Shown here: positions 1 through 8,249 of the stretch, one piece after another
Position numbering within the stretch: the stretch's first letter is position 1
How the letters are laid out: each line of letters opens with the position of its first letter
NCBI GenBank assembly: GCA_015067635.1
Contig: SVMA01000002.1
Span: 62,001 to 126,000, forward strand
Direction: 5' to 3'
Origin: Oscillospiraceae bacterium
GTDB taxonomy: Bacteria > Bacillota > Clostridia > Oscillospirales > Oscillospiraceae
DNA length: 64,000 bases
Translations under genes and position numbers: made by a program
Notes under the pieces: generated by a model
The model's database searches: none
The model's input: only the letters and a program-made list of their open reading frames with translations
What the model was told of the DNA's origin: nothing

Positions 1-811
1 CAACACAGTTGACAGTATCGTTATTTCCATGTTTGTCGGTGTGGTTGCCCTGGGCGGGTACTCTAACTACACAATGATCCTTACCTCGCTGACGGAAGTA
101 ATAAAGCTGGTATTTACCTCCCTGACCTCTGTGTTGGGACATTTGTATGCGGAATCCAATAAGGAAACGGCGAAAAAATACAGCGAGGCATTCCACCTTT
201 TGAATTTCGTGCTGGGTGCAGTATTTTTCCTTGGTTATTACGCGGTAGCAGATAATTTGATAGCGATTCTGTTTTCTGCGGATCTGGTTGCGGCCAAATC
301 TGTGCTGTTTGTGATTACGATGAACGGATTTGTGCAGTTCCTGCGCCAAAGCACCTTGATATTCCGGGAAGCTACAGGCACGTTTTACAATGACAGATGG
401 AAGCCGTTGGCAGAAGGAATCATTAACATTATTCTGTCGGTCATGTTTGTGCAGTGGATCGGTGTTGCCGGTGTTATTGTGGCGACGATTATTACCAATC
501 TCTTTATCTGCCACGTAGTAGAACCGTTTGTGCTGTATAAGCACGCGTTTAACGTCAGCCCCCAAAGCTATTATTTTCAAAATTACGGCATGGTTGCCAT
601 GTTTACAGCAGCGCTTGTGACCCTCGAATTTTGCATGCAGAAGCATAGCAATTTGTGGGTGGAGCTTTTGATCAACGGATTTATATCTGTGGGCATTTCT
701 ATTGCTGCATGTCTGGTAATGCTGCTGATAAACAGGAAACTGAGCAAAGAAATACTGGAAAAAATTAAGAGTGGTTTGCGGAAAAATAAATTCGCAGAAA
801 AGCATCCGTAA
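1..811 (+). CDS. Polysaccharide flippase (Wzx/MATE-like), 5' truncated by window edge
   Basis: The reading frame is open from base 2, so only the C-terminal ~270 residues are present and the start lies outside the window. The protein is almost entirely hydrophobic, with about six predicted membrane segments and a short basic tail ending in KNKFAEKHP. This pattern, and the phrases around a conserved REATGTFYNDRWKPLAEG loop, are typical of Wzx-type oligosaccharide flippases of the polysaccharide transport superfamily, which move lipid-linked sugar repeats across the membrane. It is followed after 37 bases by a Stealth-type transferase and then a VanZ-like gene, which fits the end of a surface polysaccharide operon. 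A different Wzx-like gene lies at 57336. Substrate unknown. Confidence 0.8.
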   Translation, partial: NTVDSIVISMFVGVVALGGYSNYTMILTSLTEVIKLVFTSLTSVLGHLYAESNKETAKKYSEAFHLLNFVLGAVFFLGYYAVADNLIAILFSADLVAAKSVLFVITMNGFVQFLRQSTLIFREATGTFYNDRWKPLAEGIINIILSVMFVQWIGVAGVIVATIITNLFICHVVEPFVLYKHAFNVSPQSYYFQNYGMVAMFTAALVTLEFCMQKHSNLWVELLINGFISVGISIAACLVMLLINRKLSKEILEKIKSGLRKNKFAEKHP

Positions 812-848
812 AATCACCTTAATTTCAAAGTCTTAAAGGAGTCCGGAA

Positions 849-1841
849 ATGAAAGAAGCAATGATAGATTTTGTGGTTCCGTGGGTGGATGATACGGATT
901 CTGTTTGGAGAGCGAACAAGGCAAGATACACCGGAGAAGAAAAAGAAGGCAACACAGAGGTTCGTTATCGGGATTGGAATACGCTTCAATACTGGTTCCG
1001 GGGCGTAGAGAAATTTGCCCCGTGGGTCAGGAATGTGTATTTTGTATCCGACAATCAAAAGCCTGATTGGTTAAATCTGGAGCATCCGAAGCTCAAATGG
1101 GTAAAGCATACGGACTTTATTCCTGCAGAATATCTGCCGACATATTCCTGTCAGGCAATTGAATGGAATTTACATCGGATCCCGGGGATCTCTGAGAATT
1201 TTGTTTTCTTTAATGACGATGTTTTCTTGATCGGGGAGACAAAACCGGAGGACTTTTTCGTTGACGGTCTCCCTTGTGACCTTCCGCGTTTGGGACTATT
1301 ATATCCAAATGGATTTTTTGCGCATATTCTGTTCAATAATATTGAATTGATAAACCGGCATTTTTCTTTGAAAAAGAGCATTCGCGGCAACTGGAAAAAA
1401 TGGGTAAAGCATCAGTCGTTGGGCGGACTGTTAAAACTGGCTCTGTACGGGAACCGGGACCTGATTCCCAATAGCATCAGCCCACACATTCAGCTTTCGT
1501 ACAAGAAAAGCACCTACGATATTTTGTGGGAAGCGGAGTATGAGAAGATTCACGAAACCTGCCTGAGTAAGCTCCGTGACAAAAACGTTGTTACATCCTA
1601 CTGCGTCCGCGACTGGCAAATCTTTTCCGGGGAGTTCTATCCCAAGAAGCCCATCGGAAAATCCTTCCACACGGCGTCCATGTCCTATAATAACGAAGCG
1701 ATCGAGTATCTTCGCAAGCAAAAGGGGAAAGTGATCTGTTTGAATGACAGCGAGGAAGAAACAGATTTTGAAGCGCACAAGAAGATGATCGTGGAAGCAT
1801 TTGAACAGATTTTTCCGGAAAAGTCATCCTTTGAATTGTAA
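849..1841 (+). CDS. Stealth-family sugar-phosphate transferase (capsule biosynthesis)
   Basis: A 330-residue cytosolic protein with the conserved regions of the Stealth family. The N-terminal IDFVVPWVDDTD motif is CR1, the segment around WFRGVEKFAPWVRNVYFVSD is CR2, and FVFFNDDVFL (about residue 118) carries the acidic residues of the putative catalytic centre. Family members transfer hexose-1-phosphate to build phosphodiester-linked surface polysaccharides. The AAAGGAG site at 835-841 stands 7 bases before the ATG. The neighbours are a flippase upstream and a VanZ-like gene 15 bases downstream, so it is probably the last glycosyl-phosphate transferase of a polysaccharide operon. The sugar it transfers cannot be read from the sequence. 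Confidence 0.85.
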   Translation: MKEAMIDFVVPWVDDTDSVWRANKARYTGEEKEGNTEVRYRDWNTLQYWFRGVEKFAPWVRNVYFVSDNQKPDWLNLEHPKLKWVKHTDFIPAEYLPTYSCQAIEWNLHRIPGISENFVFFNDDVFLIGETKPEDFFVDGLPCDLPRLGLLYPNGFFAHILFNNIELINRHFSLKKSIRGNWKKWVKHQSLGGLLKLALYGNRDLIPNSISPHIQLSYKKSTYDILWEAEYEKIHETCLSKLRDKNVVTSYCVRDWQIFSGEFYPKKPIGKSFHTASMSYNNEAIEYLRKQKGKVICLNDSEEETDFEAHKKMIVEAFEQIFPEKSSFEL

Positions 1842-1856
1842 AATGGAGTTCTGGCA

Positions 1857-2345
1857 ATGAAATTTTCTCAAAGCTTGTGGCAAAGAACGGTAATGCTCGT
1901 GATAATCACGGTCATTACCTTGGGAATCTTTATCAATTCCTGTGAGAATACCACAGTATCCTATCAGTCCAGCGGCATGATCGCGCAAGTTATCCCATCA
2001 GGAGATGGTGCGGACATGGTCAGCAGAGAGATACTGGTAAGGAAAGCGGCCCATCTGATTGAATTTGCAGTTTTGGGCATTGCGGTAATCGGACTGGTGC
2101 TGTTTGAGAGAAGCCGATTCCAAAGATCAGTCTATGGGCTGGCACTCTTTTACGTTCTGGCGGTGGCAGTAGCGGACGAGTATATTCAAAGCTTTTCGGA
2201 CCGGACAAGCTCGACAGGAGATATTGTGCTGGACTTTCTGGGCGCGCTGATTGGATTTGGCTGCGTGTTGCTGGTGCATTTTATCGTGAGACAGATGAAA
2301 AAAAGGAAACAAAGCTGCCGGCAGAATGCTTGTGAAGCCAATTAA
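1857..2345 (+). CDS. VanZ-like membrane protein
   Basis: A 162-residue protein with four predicted membrane helices and the VanZ-family signature: a KAAHLIEFAVLG motif near residue 62 and DEYIQSFSDRTSSTGDIVLDFLGA near 105. VanZ was named for low-level teicoplanin resistance, but most members have no assigned activity. Here it is the last gene of a polysaccharide operon and is followed by a terminator. A second member with the same motifs sits inside the other polysaccharide locus at 51156, which suggests a role at the cell surface in that context rather than in antibiotic resistance (inference). Confidence 0.85.
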   Translation: MKFSQSLWQRTVMLVIITVITLGIFINSCENTTVSYQSSGMIAQVIPSGDGADMVSREILVRKAAHLIEFAVLGIAVIGLVLFERSRFQRSVYGLALFYVLAVAVADEYIQSFSDRTSSTGDIVLDFLGALIGFGCVLLVHFIVRQMKKRKQSCRQNACEAN

Positions 2346-2364
2346 CTGTGCTTAAAAGGAATAC

Positions 2365-2395
2365 GCCCTGTGACCGTTAGGTCACAGGGCTTTTT
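2365..2395 (+). terminator. Intrinsic terminator of the left polysaccharide operon
   Basis: GCCCTGTGACC and GGTCACAGGGC form a GC-rich stem with a GTTA loop, followed by TTTTT. It lies 20 bases after the VanZ-like stop codon. Confidence 0.9.
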
Positions 2396-2458
2396 CGTAC
2401 TTGACGAAGGAAGCAGTCCGTGCTATGTTTACCGTAGAAACAAAAAGGATGTGATCGT

Positions 2459-3298
2459 ATGGAATTGACCCATGAAAAGGTGCTCTCCATTCTTCCTGAC
2501 CGAAACGTGGACGGTCATAAAGGGAATTATGGGAAGCTGCTGCTTTTGTGCGGCAGCCGCGGTTATACCGGAGCTGCGGCTCTGGCCGCCATGGGAGCTT
2601 TGCGCAGTGGCGCAGGTTTGGTTTATCTGGGTGTTCCGGAGAGTATTTATGCCATAGAAGCGGTGAAGCTGACGGAAGCAATCGTGTTTCCCTTGCCGGA
2701 AAAGGACGGGAAGCTTTCTGCGGACGCGGCAGCCGTTATCCGTAAGTATCTGAAGGAAATGGACGCAGTTTTGATTGGCTGCGGTCTGGGGCAGTCTGAT
2801 GGCACCAGAGAAGTCCTTCGTACAATCATGGAAGAATTTACAGGCCCTGTGGTTGCAGATGCTGACGCCATTACCATGTTGGCGGAAGCTCCGCATTTGG
2901 TGCAAAAAAGGAAGGCACCTACCATTTTAACACCCCACGACGGGGAGTTTTTGCGGCTGAAAATTGCACAGCAGGAAACAAAATTGGAAGGCGCCATACA
3001 ATCGGTAAAGCGGCTGAACTGCATTATGGTGCGCAAGGGACACAATACGGTGATCACGGACGGTGTACGCACCTACGTCAATCCCACGGGAAATCCCGGC
3101 ATGGCGGTAGGCGGCAGCGGAGACGTGCTGGCGGGGATCATTCTGGGCTTGCTGGGACAGGGGATCTCTCCCATAGAGGCGGCAGCCTGCGGCGCATGGC
3201 TTCACGGAGCCGCAGGAGATGCCTGTGCTGAAAAAATGGGACAGTATGCCACGCTGCCCAGTGATATACTGGAGCATCTGCATCTGTTTCTAAAATAA
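2459..3298 (+). CDS. nnrD: ADP-dependent NAD(P)H-hydrate dehydratase
   Basis: A 279-residue ribokinase-like protein of the YjeF C-terminal (CARKD) family. It repairs NADHX and NADPHX, the hydrated damaged forms of NAD(P)H, with ADP as phosphoryl donor. Visible marks are the N-terminal GNYGKLLLLCGS segment, a SGAGLVYLG strand, LTPHDGEF near residue 158 and the anion-hole loop GMAVGGSGDVLAG near residue 213. The N-terminal epimerase domain found in fused proteins is absent. It is preceded by AAGGATGTG at the ribosome binding position and closed by its own terminator. In many Firmicutes this gene sits next to alr and the YdcC/MazF genes, as it does here except that alr is missing. Confidence 0.92.
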   Translation: MELTHEKVLSILPDRNVDGHKGNYGKLLLLCGSRGYTGAAALAAMGALRSGAGLVYLGVPESIYAIEAVKLTEAIVFPLPEKDGKLSADAAAVIRKYLKEMDAVLIGCGLGQSDGTREVLRTIMEEFTGPVVADADAITMLAEAPHLVQKRKAPTILTPHDGEFLRLKIAQQETKLEGAIQSVKRLNCIMVRKGHNTVITDGVRTYVNPTGNPGMAVGGSGDVLAGIILGLLGQGISPIEAAACGAWLHGAAGDACAEKMGQYATLPSDILEHLHLFLK

Positions 3299-3303
3299 AG
3301 TTC

Positions 3304-3333
3304 ACACCCCCGGGTATATTCTGCCCGGGGGTG
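3304..3333 (+). terminator. Hairpin terminator after nnrD
   Basis: CACCCCCGGG and CCCGGGGGTG pair around a TATATTCTG loop immediately after the nnrD stop codon. There is no long T run, so termination may be incomplete and the next gene could be partly co-transcribed. Confidence 0.6.
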
Positions 3334-3372
3334 TATATGATGATACCATCAAGGCATAAAGGCGGGATGAAC

Positions 3373-3930
3373 ATGAGGCGTATCATGGTCTTTCTGATGG
3401 TGATCATACTGCTTTCCGGCTGTGCGGCAGATTCCGCGCAAATGGACAGAGCGATTGCTCTGCGGGGGAAGGTGCAGCAAAAGGATGTGTCCTTCGACAC
3501 AGAACTGACCGCAGATTACGGAGATAAGATTTACACCTTCTCCATGAAATGTCAGGGGGATAAAACCGGCAACCTGAAATTTACAGTGACGGAGCCGCAG
3601 ACCATTGCCGGAATCTCCGGTACGGTTTCTCAAGGCAGCGGCAAGCTGAGCTTTGACGATCAGGTGCTGGCATTTGATATCCTGGCGGATGGGCTGATCT
3701 CCCCGGTGAGTGGTCCGTGGGTGCTTTTGGAAACACTGCGCAGCGGCTATTTGACTTCCTGCAATCAGGAAGGAGAATTGCTGCGTTTGGCCATCGATGA
3801 CAGCTATGAAAAGAACGCTTTGCACCTGGATATTTGGCTGGACAGTCAGGATTCGATCCAAAGAGCAGAAATCATCTGGCAAGGGCGGCGTGTGCTGTCG
3901 ATGCAGGTCAAAAACTTCACTTTTTTGTAA
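3373..3930 (+). CDS. Lipoprotein, YdcC/LolA-like
   Basis: A secreted lipoprotein of about 185 residues. The start codon chosen has AGGCGGG six bases upstream; the frame is open further upstream but without a better site. The signal peptide ends in a lipobox (LLSGC), so the protein should be anchored on the outer face of the cell membrane. The remainder is made of alternating beta strands (for example YTFSMKCQG and LKFTVTEPQTIAGISG), as in LolA/LppX-fold lipid-binding proteins such as Bacillus YdcC. In Bacillus subtilis ydcC lies in the acpS-ydcC-alr-ndoAI-ndoA region, so its position just before MazF here is conserved synteny. Function unproven. Confidence 0.7.
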   Translation: MRRIMVFLMVIILLSGCAADSAQMDRAIALRGKVQQKDVSFDTELTADYGDKIYTFSMKCQGDKTGNLKFTVTEPQTIAGISGTVSQGSGKLSFDDQVLAFDILADGLISPVSGPWVLLETLRSGYLTSCNQEGELLRLAIDDSYEKNALHLDIWLDSQDSIQRAEIIWQGRRVLSMQVKNFTFL

Positions 3931-3956
3931 CTTATACAAGATTTTCTCCATAGGAT

Positions 3957-4039
3957 ATTTCGGTGGTGCTACCGTATAAATTTCTTGGGAGCGTGGGAAA
4001 ATACTAACAGCCGCGTTACATAGAAATTTCGGTAGCGCT
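3957..4039. repeat. Two imperfect direct repeats upstream of mazF
   Basis: ATTTCGGTGGTGCT (3957-3970) recurs as ATTTCGGTAGCGCT (4026-4039), the second copy 30 bases before the mazF start. The 69-base spacing and the position suggest a possible regulator-binding pair, but this is inference only. Confidence 0.4.
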
Positions 4040-4068
4040 GGAAATGAATTCTTCGGAGAGTGAAGCAG

Positions 4069-4434
4069 ATGGATACCACGGTCAAACGAGGGGATATTTT
4101 CTATGCGGATTTGTCACCGGTAGTAGGCAGCGAACAGGGTGGGACCCGGCCGGTGCTGATCGTTCAAAATGATACCGGAAACCGACATTCGCCCACGGTG
4201 ATCGCCGCAGCTATCACCAGTCAAACAGGAAAGGCAAGACTGCCTACCCATATCAACATTGCCGGTGGAAGCGTTGGATTAAGCAAGGACTCGGTGATAT
4301 TACTGGAACAGGTACGCACCATTGATAAGCGCCGCCTGCGGGAGCACATGGGGCATCTGGATGACAGCCACATGGCGATGGTGGATGATGCCATTGCGGT
4401 CAGCCTGGGTTTGCGTTTTAGCGGTTCTACATGA
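4069..4434 (+). CDS. mazF: MazF/PemK-family mRNA endoribonuclease toxin
   Basis: A 121-residue protein closely matching the EndoA/NdoA branch of MazF, the sequence-specific mRNA interferases. The N-terminal VKRGDIFYADLSPVVGSEQGG carries the substrate-loop region and catalytic Arg environment; VLIVQNDTGNR and TVIAAAITSQ follow, and the C-terminal half has the LEQVRTIDKRRL motif. The ATG at 4069 has GGAGAG eight bases upstream; a GTG at 4060 is in frame but overlaps that site. No MazE/NdoAI-like antitoxin gene precedes it: only 138 non-coding bases separate it from the lipoprotein gene. Antitoxin may be encoded elsewhere. Confidence 0.92.
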   Translation: MDTTVKRGDIFYADLSPVVGSEQGGTRPVLIVQNDTGNRHSPTVIAAAITSQTGKARLPTHINIAGGSVGLSKDSVILLEQVRTIDKRRLREHMGHLDDSHMAMVDDAIAVSLGLRFSGST

Positions 4435-4440
4435 ATAAAT

Positions 4441-4473
4441 CCCCCTTTGCCGCATAGGCTGTGGCAAAGGGGG
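4441..4473 (+). terminator. Hairpin between mazF and the next gene; hides its ribosome binding site
   Basis: CCCCCTTTGCC and GGCAAAGGGGG form an 11-bp stem right after the mazF stop. No T run follows. The 3' arm contains AAGGGGG, which is the only Shine-Dalgarno sequence for the TTG at 4481, so the hairpin may act on translation as well as on transcription. Confidence 0.55.
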
Positions 4474-4480
4474 AATTGTA

Positions 4481-4921
4481 TTGGACGGTATTTATGATAT
4501 CTATCTTGGTACGGACAAAATCGGTAAAGCAGAGGTATGCAAAGAGGGACTGTATTACCGTTTTCGGTGCTGCTGTAATCTTGAGGGACAGGAGATACAT
4601 CGCCTGGTAGTCACCTGCGGTGAGAAAAGCGAAAATCTCGGCATTCCGGTGCCGGAAGGGGATGCCTTTTATCTGAGGATCCGTATTCCGGTCAGCCATT
4701 TTTCAGGGGAAACACCCGTCTTTCGGGCAGTGCCCAGATATCCCCGGAGTGAGGGACTGTGGGTGCCCATTGCACCGGAAATGCCCTTTGCATACATCGA
4801 AAAATTGGAAGATGCCGTTATGGAACGCCGGGACGATCAAATGGGGATTCTTATTCGGGAAGAAGCCGCAGCTGAAGCGCCACCGGACAGTGGTCAGAGC
4901 CAAGCACGTCTGCATGGATGA
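4481..4921 (+). CDS. Hypothetical protein
   Basis: A 146-residue soluble protein starting at TTG (AAGGGGG seven bases upstream). I do not recognise the family. The first ~115 residues look like a compact beta-rich domain (GIYDIYLGTDKIGKAEV, LYYRFRCCCNLEG, HRLVVTCGE), followed by a short helical, acidic tail (LEDAVMERRDDQMGILIREEAAAE). The last 71 bases overlap the end of the convergent exonuclease III gene, so the tail is compositionally constrained by that gene. It has no signal peptide or membrane segment. It could be expressed together with mazF. Confidence 0.55.
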   Translation: MDGIYDIYLGTDKIGKAEVCKEGLYYRFRCCCNLEGQEIHRLVVTCGEKSENLGIPVPEGDAFYLRIRIPVSHFSGETPVFRAVPRYPRSEGLWVPIAPEMPFAYIEKLEDAVMERRDDQMGILIREEAAAEAPPDSGQSQARLHG

Positions 4922-5615
4922 CCGCATCTTCCACGAGGGACTGCAAACGGTTGGAGATCACAAAATAGTCGATCCGCCAGCCGGTATTGCGCTCTCTTGC
5001 CTTGAACATATAGCTCCACCAGGTGTAGGCCTCGGCTTTGGTGGGGTATAAATAACGGAAAGAGTCTGTAAAGCCTGCTTCCAGCAGTTTGGTAAAGGCC
5101 GCCCGTTCCTCATCGGAGAAACCGGCACTGCCACGGTTGGAGGCAGGATTTTTCAGGTCAATCTCCTGATGTGCCACATTCAGATCGCCGCAGAGAATGA
5201 CCGGTTTTTGCCCATCCAATTTTGTAAGATAGGCGCGAAAAGCATCCTCCCAATGCATCCGATATTCCAGACGGGCCAATTCCCGCTGCGCATTGGGGGT
5301 GTAGCAGGTAACCAGATAGAAATTGGGGTATTCCAGGGTGATGACCCGTCCCTCGTTATCCAGTTCGGGAATGCCGATGCCGTATGCAACGGACAGGGGC
5401 ACATGCTTTGTAAATACAGCAGTGCCGGAATAGCCCTTCTTTTCTGCATAGCACCAATACTGATGATATCCGGGAAGGGTCAGCTCCAGCTGACCGGGCT
5501 GTAATTTGGTTTCCTGCAGGCAGAAAAAATCCGCATCCATTTCATCAAAAAAGGTCTGAAATCCTTTTTGTATGCAGGCACGCAGGCCGTTGACGTTCCA
5601 GGAAAGAAAACGCAT
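4851..5615 (-). CDS. exoA: Exodeoxyribonuclease III (apurinic/apyrimidinic endonuclease)
   Basis: A 254-residue AP endonuclease of the exonuclease/endonuclease/phosphatase fold, which incises DNA at abasic sites in base excision repair. Seen motifs are SWNVNGLRAC at the N terminus, LQETKL (metal-binding Glu), GDLNVAHQEIDL (Asp-Asn active site), WWSYMF, and the C-terminal GSDHCPV with the catalytic His. The start at 5615 has AAGGGGG seven bases upstream; the frame extends twelve codons further without a signal. It follows the GerMN lipoprotein gene by 13 bases on the same strand and is probably the last gene of the comEA operon. Confidence 0.95.
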   Translation of the reverse strand: MRFLSWNVNGLRACIQKGFQTFFDEMDADFFCLQETKLQPGQLELTLPGYHQYWCYAEKKGYSGTAVFTKHVPLSVAYGIGIPELDNEGRVITLEYPNFYLVTCYTPNAQRELARLEYRMHWEDAFRAYLTKLDGQKPVILCGDLNVAHQEIDLKNPASNRGSAGFSDEERAAFTKLLEAGFTDSFRYLYPTKAEAYTWWSYMFKARERNTGWRIDYFVISNRLQSLVEDAVIHADVLGSDHCPVALQLRLLPE

Positions 5616-5628
5616 GGGAATCCCCCTT

Positions 5629-6138
5629 TTATTGTGAATTTGATATGCCACTGCGGTCTAACAGCAAATAGCTGTCACGGTTCAGCGTAATAAAGTTGCG
5701 ACCGTCCAACTGGGAAGTGTTCGCGCTGATGATCACTTCCTGGCAGTCAGCCAGAGACATAACGGTTTGCGCCAGGCAGGTACAGGCGATGGTCAAATCC
5801 ATGCCGGACAACGCGGCAAATTGGTCGGAAAGGACGATTTTAGCCGTCAATCCCTCCAACCGGAACTGGATCAGGGAAGTGCCTGTGGGGAAGGGAGAAA
5901 CAAATTCCTCCGAGGGAGCAATTTGAAGATATTTGCCCAACAGGTAGGAATAATTATCGGAATGACCGTCAGTTTCCAAATAGGTGGCGGCAATGATGCT
6001 GTCCGCTGTCCCGTAGGTCGGTACGGCACGTTTGCAATAAACGGCGACAGTGTTCTCAGGCGGATGATTTCCCTGATTACAACCGAACAGAGAAAGTGTC
6101 AGAAGACACACGAAGAAAAAGCATACAACTCTTTTCAT
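5629..6138 (-). CDS. Lipoprotein with GerMN-like domain
   Basis: A 169-residue protein with a signal peptide ending in a lipobox (LSLFGC). The mature part resembles the GerMN domain of spore germination protein GerM and of lipoproteins paired with two-component kinases: the VAVYCKRAVP strand, SPFPTGTSLIQFRLEGLTAKIVLS and a middle LTIACTCLAQTVMSL helix. Its ATG overlaps the stop codon of the histidine kinase gene by four bases (ATGA) and has GGAGG upstream, so translation is coupled. By analogy with YycH/LpqB-type partners it may modulate the kinase from outside the membrane (inference). Confidence 0.65.
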   Translation of the reverse strand: MKRVVCFFFVCLLTLSLFGCNQGNHPPENTVAVYCKRAVPTYGTADSIIAATYLETDGHSDNYSYLLGKYLQIAPSEEFVSPFPTGTSLIQFRLEGLTAKIVLSDQFAALSGMDLTIACTCLAQTVMSLADCQEVIISANTSQLDGRNFITLNRDSYLLLDRSGISNSQ

Positions 6139-7538
6139 TGCACATCCTCCTCTGGGTCGAAAACCGGGAAGGTAACCAGGAAAGTGGTACCCTGCCCGGG
6201 AACGCTGGCCAAGGTAATACTGCCTTGATTTCGCTCCACCATGCTCCGTACGATTGCAAGTCCCAAACCGCTACCTCCGGAGGAACGGGAACGGGCCTTA
6301 TCCACCCGATAGAATCGCTCAAAAACGTGAGGCTGTGCATCTTCGGGAATGCCCATGCCGGTATCCGATACCTGCAAAACGGCATTGTCCTCTTCCCGGA
6401 AGGTGCGAATCGTCAATTTACCGCCGGGAACATTATATTTGATGCCGTTCTCCACCAAATTGAAAATAATTTGGTACAGATCGTCCTCTAAAATCAGAAT
6501 GGGACAATCCTGCTGACAGTCAGCAGTGATTGTAATTTCATTCTGGTTTGCCAGACCGGTCAGCATGCGCACGACCTTATCAATGGTGGGACGCATGTAG
6601 ATAATTTCACAATCGCCGTCCTCCTGACTCTCAATATGGGAAAGGGAGAGCAGCTTTTGGGTCATGCGGTTCAGTCTGTCGGCTTCATTGCCGATATCGG
6701 ATACGAATTCCCGCACGGTGGCTTGATCCATATCGTTTTGCAAAATGGAGTCGGTAAGCAGCTTTATGGAAGCCAACGGAGTTTTTAACTCGTGGGAGGC
6801 ATCCGATACAAACTGTCTGCGTTTGTTCTCGGAGATTTGCAACCGTTCGGTCAGCTGGTTGAATTCATCTCCCAGCACAGTCAGCTCATCGTTGCCGCCC
6901 ATGGCGACCCGATGGGAGTAATCGCCGCTTCGGATAATACGGATGGAAGCCAAGACCCGACGCAGACGGGTGGAAAAGGCTGTGGCGAACATAACGGAAA
7001 AAACAATAACGGCAATTTCCAGAATGAGGGTGATGGTAAAGATATTCAGCTGCAGGGAACGAATAACGCCGCCTTGCTCCGCGTCGTATTCCATCATGTA
7101 AAGACAGCCAATGATGTTGCCATAAGCTACAATGGGTGTGGCGACTCTGGACTGCATAACACCGTCTTGGTATTGCCAGGAGAAAACATCGTTTCCGCTG
7201 ACACCCTCCAAAGCCTGTACGATCTCCGGCAGCAGCGCGTAGCTTCCCAAAGAGGAGTCAGCAGAATAGGAATCGTAGAGAACCATACCGCCCGGGTCTG
7301 TGATCAGCAGCCGGGTTGCCCGCAGACTCTCCATTTTGCCGACAGCCTCAGAGATATTGGAGGTATTGAGGGCTTCCAGCGAGGCAATTTCGGCAGCAGT
7401 AAGCTGACACTTTTCTACCATGGAGGCTTCCTTGCTGTGGTAGAAAAGCATCTGGCTGGTGCCGGAGCAATAGATATTCAGAAATAAAAGCACTACAAAG
7501 GTAACGCAAACATACACCATCGCATAGCGAAACTGCAT
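6135..7538 (-). CDS. Sensor histidine kinase (WalK/PhoR type)
   Basis: A membrane sensor kinase of about 467 residues. In order it has a first membrane helix near the N terminus, an extracellular domain of about 140 residues, a second membrane helix (residues ~165-190), a HAMP linker, the dimerisation helix with the phospho-acceptor His in SDASHELKTPLA, and a catalytic domain with N box (NLVENGIKYN), G1 (DTGMGIP) and G2 (GGSGLGLAIV). The ATG at 7538 has a distant AGGAAG; a TTG at 7589 overlapping the regulator gene is the alternative start. It pairs with the regulator immediately upstream. The stimulus is unknown. Confidence 0.93.
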   Translation of the reverse strand: MQFRYAMVYVCVTFVVLLFLNIYCSGTSQMLFYHSKEASMVEKCQLTAAEIASLEALNTSNISEAVGKMESLRATRLLITDPGGMVLYDSYSADSSLGSYALLPEIVQALEGVSGNDVFSWQYQDGVMQSRVATPIVAYGNIIGCLYMMEYDAEQGGVIRSLQLNIFTITLILEIAVIVFSVMFATAFSTRLRRVLASIRIIRSGDYSHRVAMGGNDELTVLGDEFNQLTERLQISENKRRQFVSDASHELKTPLASIKLLTDSILQNDMDQATVREFVSDIGNEADRLNRMTQKLLSLSHIESQEDGDCEIIYMRPTIDKVVRMLTGLANQNEITITADCQQDCPILILEDDLYQIIFNLVENGIKYNVPGGKLTIRTFREEDNAVLQVSDTGMGIPEDAQPHVFERFYRVDKARSRSSGGSGLGLAIVRSMVERNQGSITLASVPGQGTTFLVTFPVFDPEEDVQ

Positions 7539-7563
7539 ATTGCCGCGTAAACGCTTCCTTTTT

Positions 7564-8247
7564 TCATTGCTTGCGGAAGTAATAACCAACGCCCCACTTC
7601 GTCATAATATAATTGGGTTCTGCCGGATTGTTTTCCAGCTTTTCCCGCAAACGGCGAATATGCACATCCACCGTTCGAATATCGCTTCGGTATTCATAGG
7701 TCCAGATGGTATCGAGCAAGGCTTCCCGGGAATAGACTCGATTGGCATTGCGCATTAAAAACTCTATCACATCGAATTCCTTGGCGGTCAGATCCACCAA
7801 TTCGCCGGAGCGATAGGCGTTTCTGCTGTCCGGATCCAGGCTGATATTGCCGATGGTTAAAAGCTTTTCGCTTTCCTTCGGTTCTGCGGCGCCACTGCGC
7901 CGGAGCAATGCGCGGATACGCGCCTTGAGTTCCAGGATATTAAAAGGCTTTGTAAGATAATCATCAGCACCGTTGTCAAAACCGATGAGCTTGTCCATAT
8001 CCTCTGCCTTGGCGGTGAGCAAAATAATGGGCACGTTGGAGAAACTGCGAATTTTGGAGCAGGCAGTCAAGCCGTCCATCTCCGGCATCATCACATCGAG
8101 AATAATCAGATCCGGATTTTGAGATTGGGCAAGGGTGACAGCCTGTACACCGTTAGAGCCGGTAATGACCTCGTAGCCTTCATTCTGCAGATTGAAGCGA
8201 ATGCCCTTTACCAACAATTCTTCGTCGTCAACAACCAAAATTTTCAT
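7564..8247 (-). CDS. OmpR/PhoB-family response regulator
   Basis: A 227-residue two-domain regulator. The receiver domain has the acidic pair DDEE at residues 7-10, the phospho-acceptor Asp in LIILDVMMPEMDG, the Thr/Ser switch in LLTAKAED and the Lys in YLTKPFN. A C-terminal winged helix (residues ~130-227) carries VDVHIRRLREKLENNP, the recognition helix region. It begins three bases after the comEA stop codon and precedes its cognate kinase, so the three are one operon. It closely resembles the WalR/PhoP group, but the target genes cannot be inferred from the window. Confidence 0.94.
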   Translation of the reverse strand: MKILVVDDEELLVKGIRFNLQNEGYEVITGSNGVQAVTLAQSQNPDLIILDVMMPEMDGLTACSKIRSFSNVPIILLTAKAEDMDKLIGFDNGADDYLTKPFNILELKARIRALLRRSGAAEPKESEKLLTIGNISLDPDSRNAYRSGELVDLTAKEFDVIEFLMRNANRVYSREALLDTIWTYEYRSDIRTVDVHIRRLREKLENNPAEPNYIMTKWGVGYYFRKQ

Positions 8248-8249
8248 GC

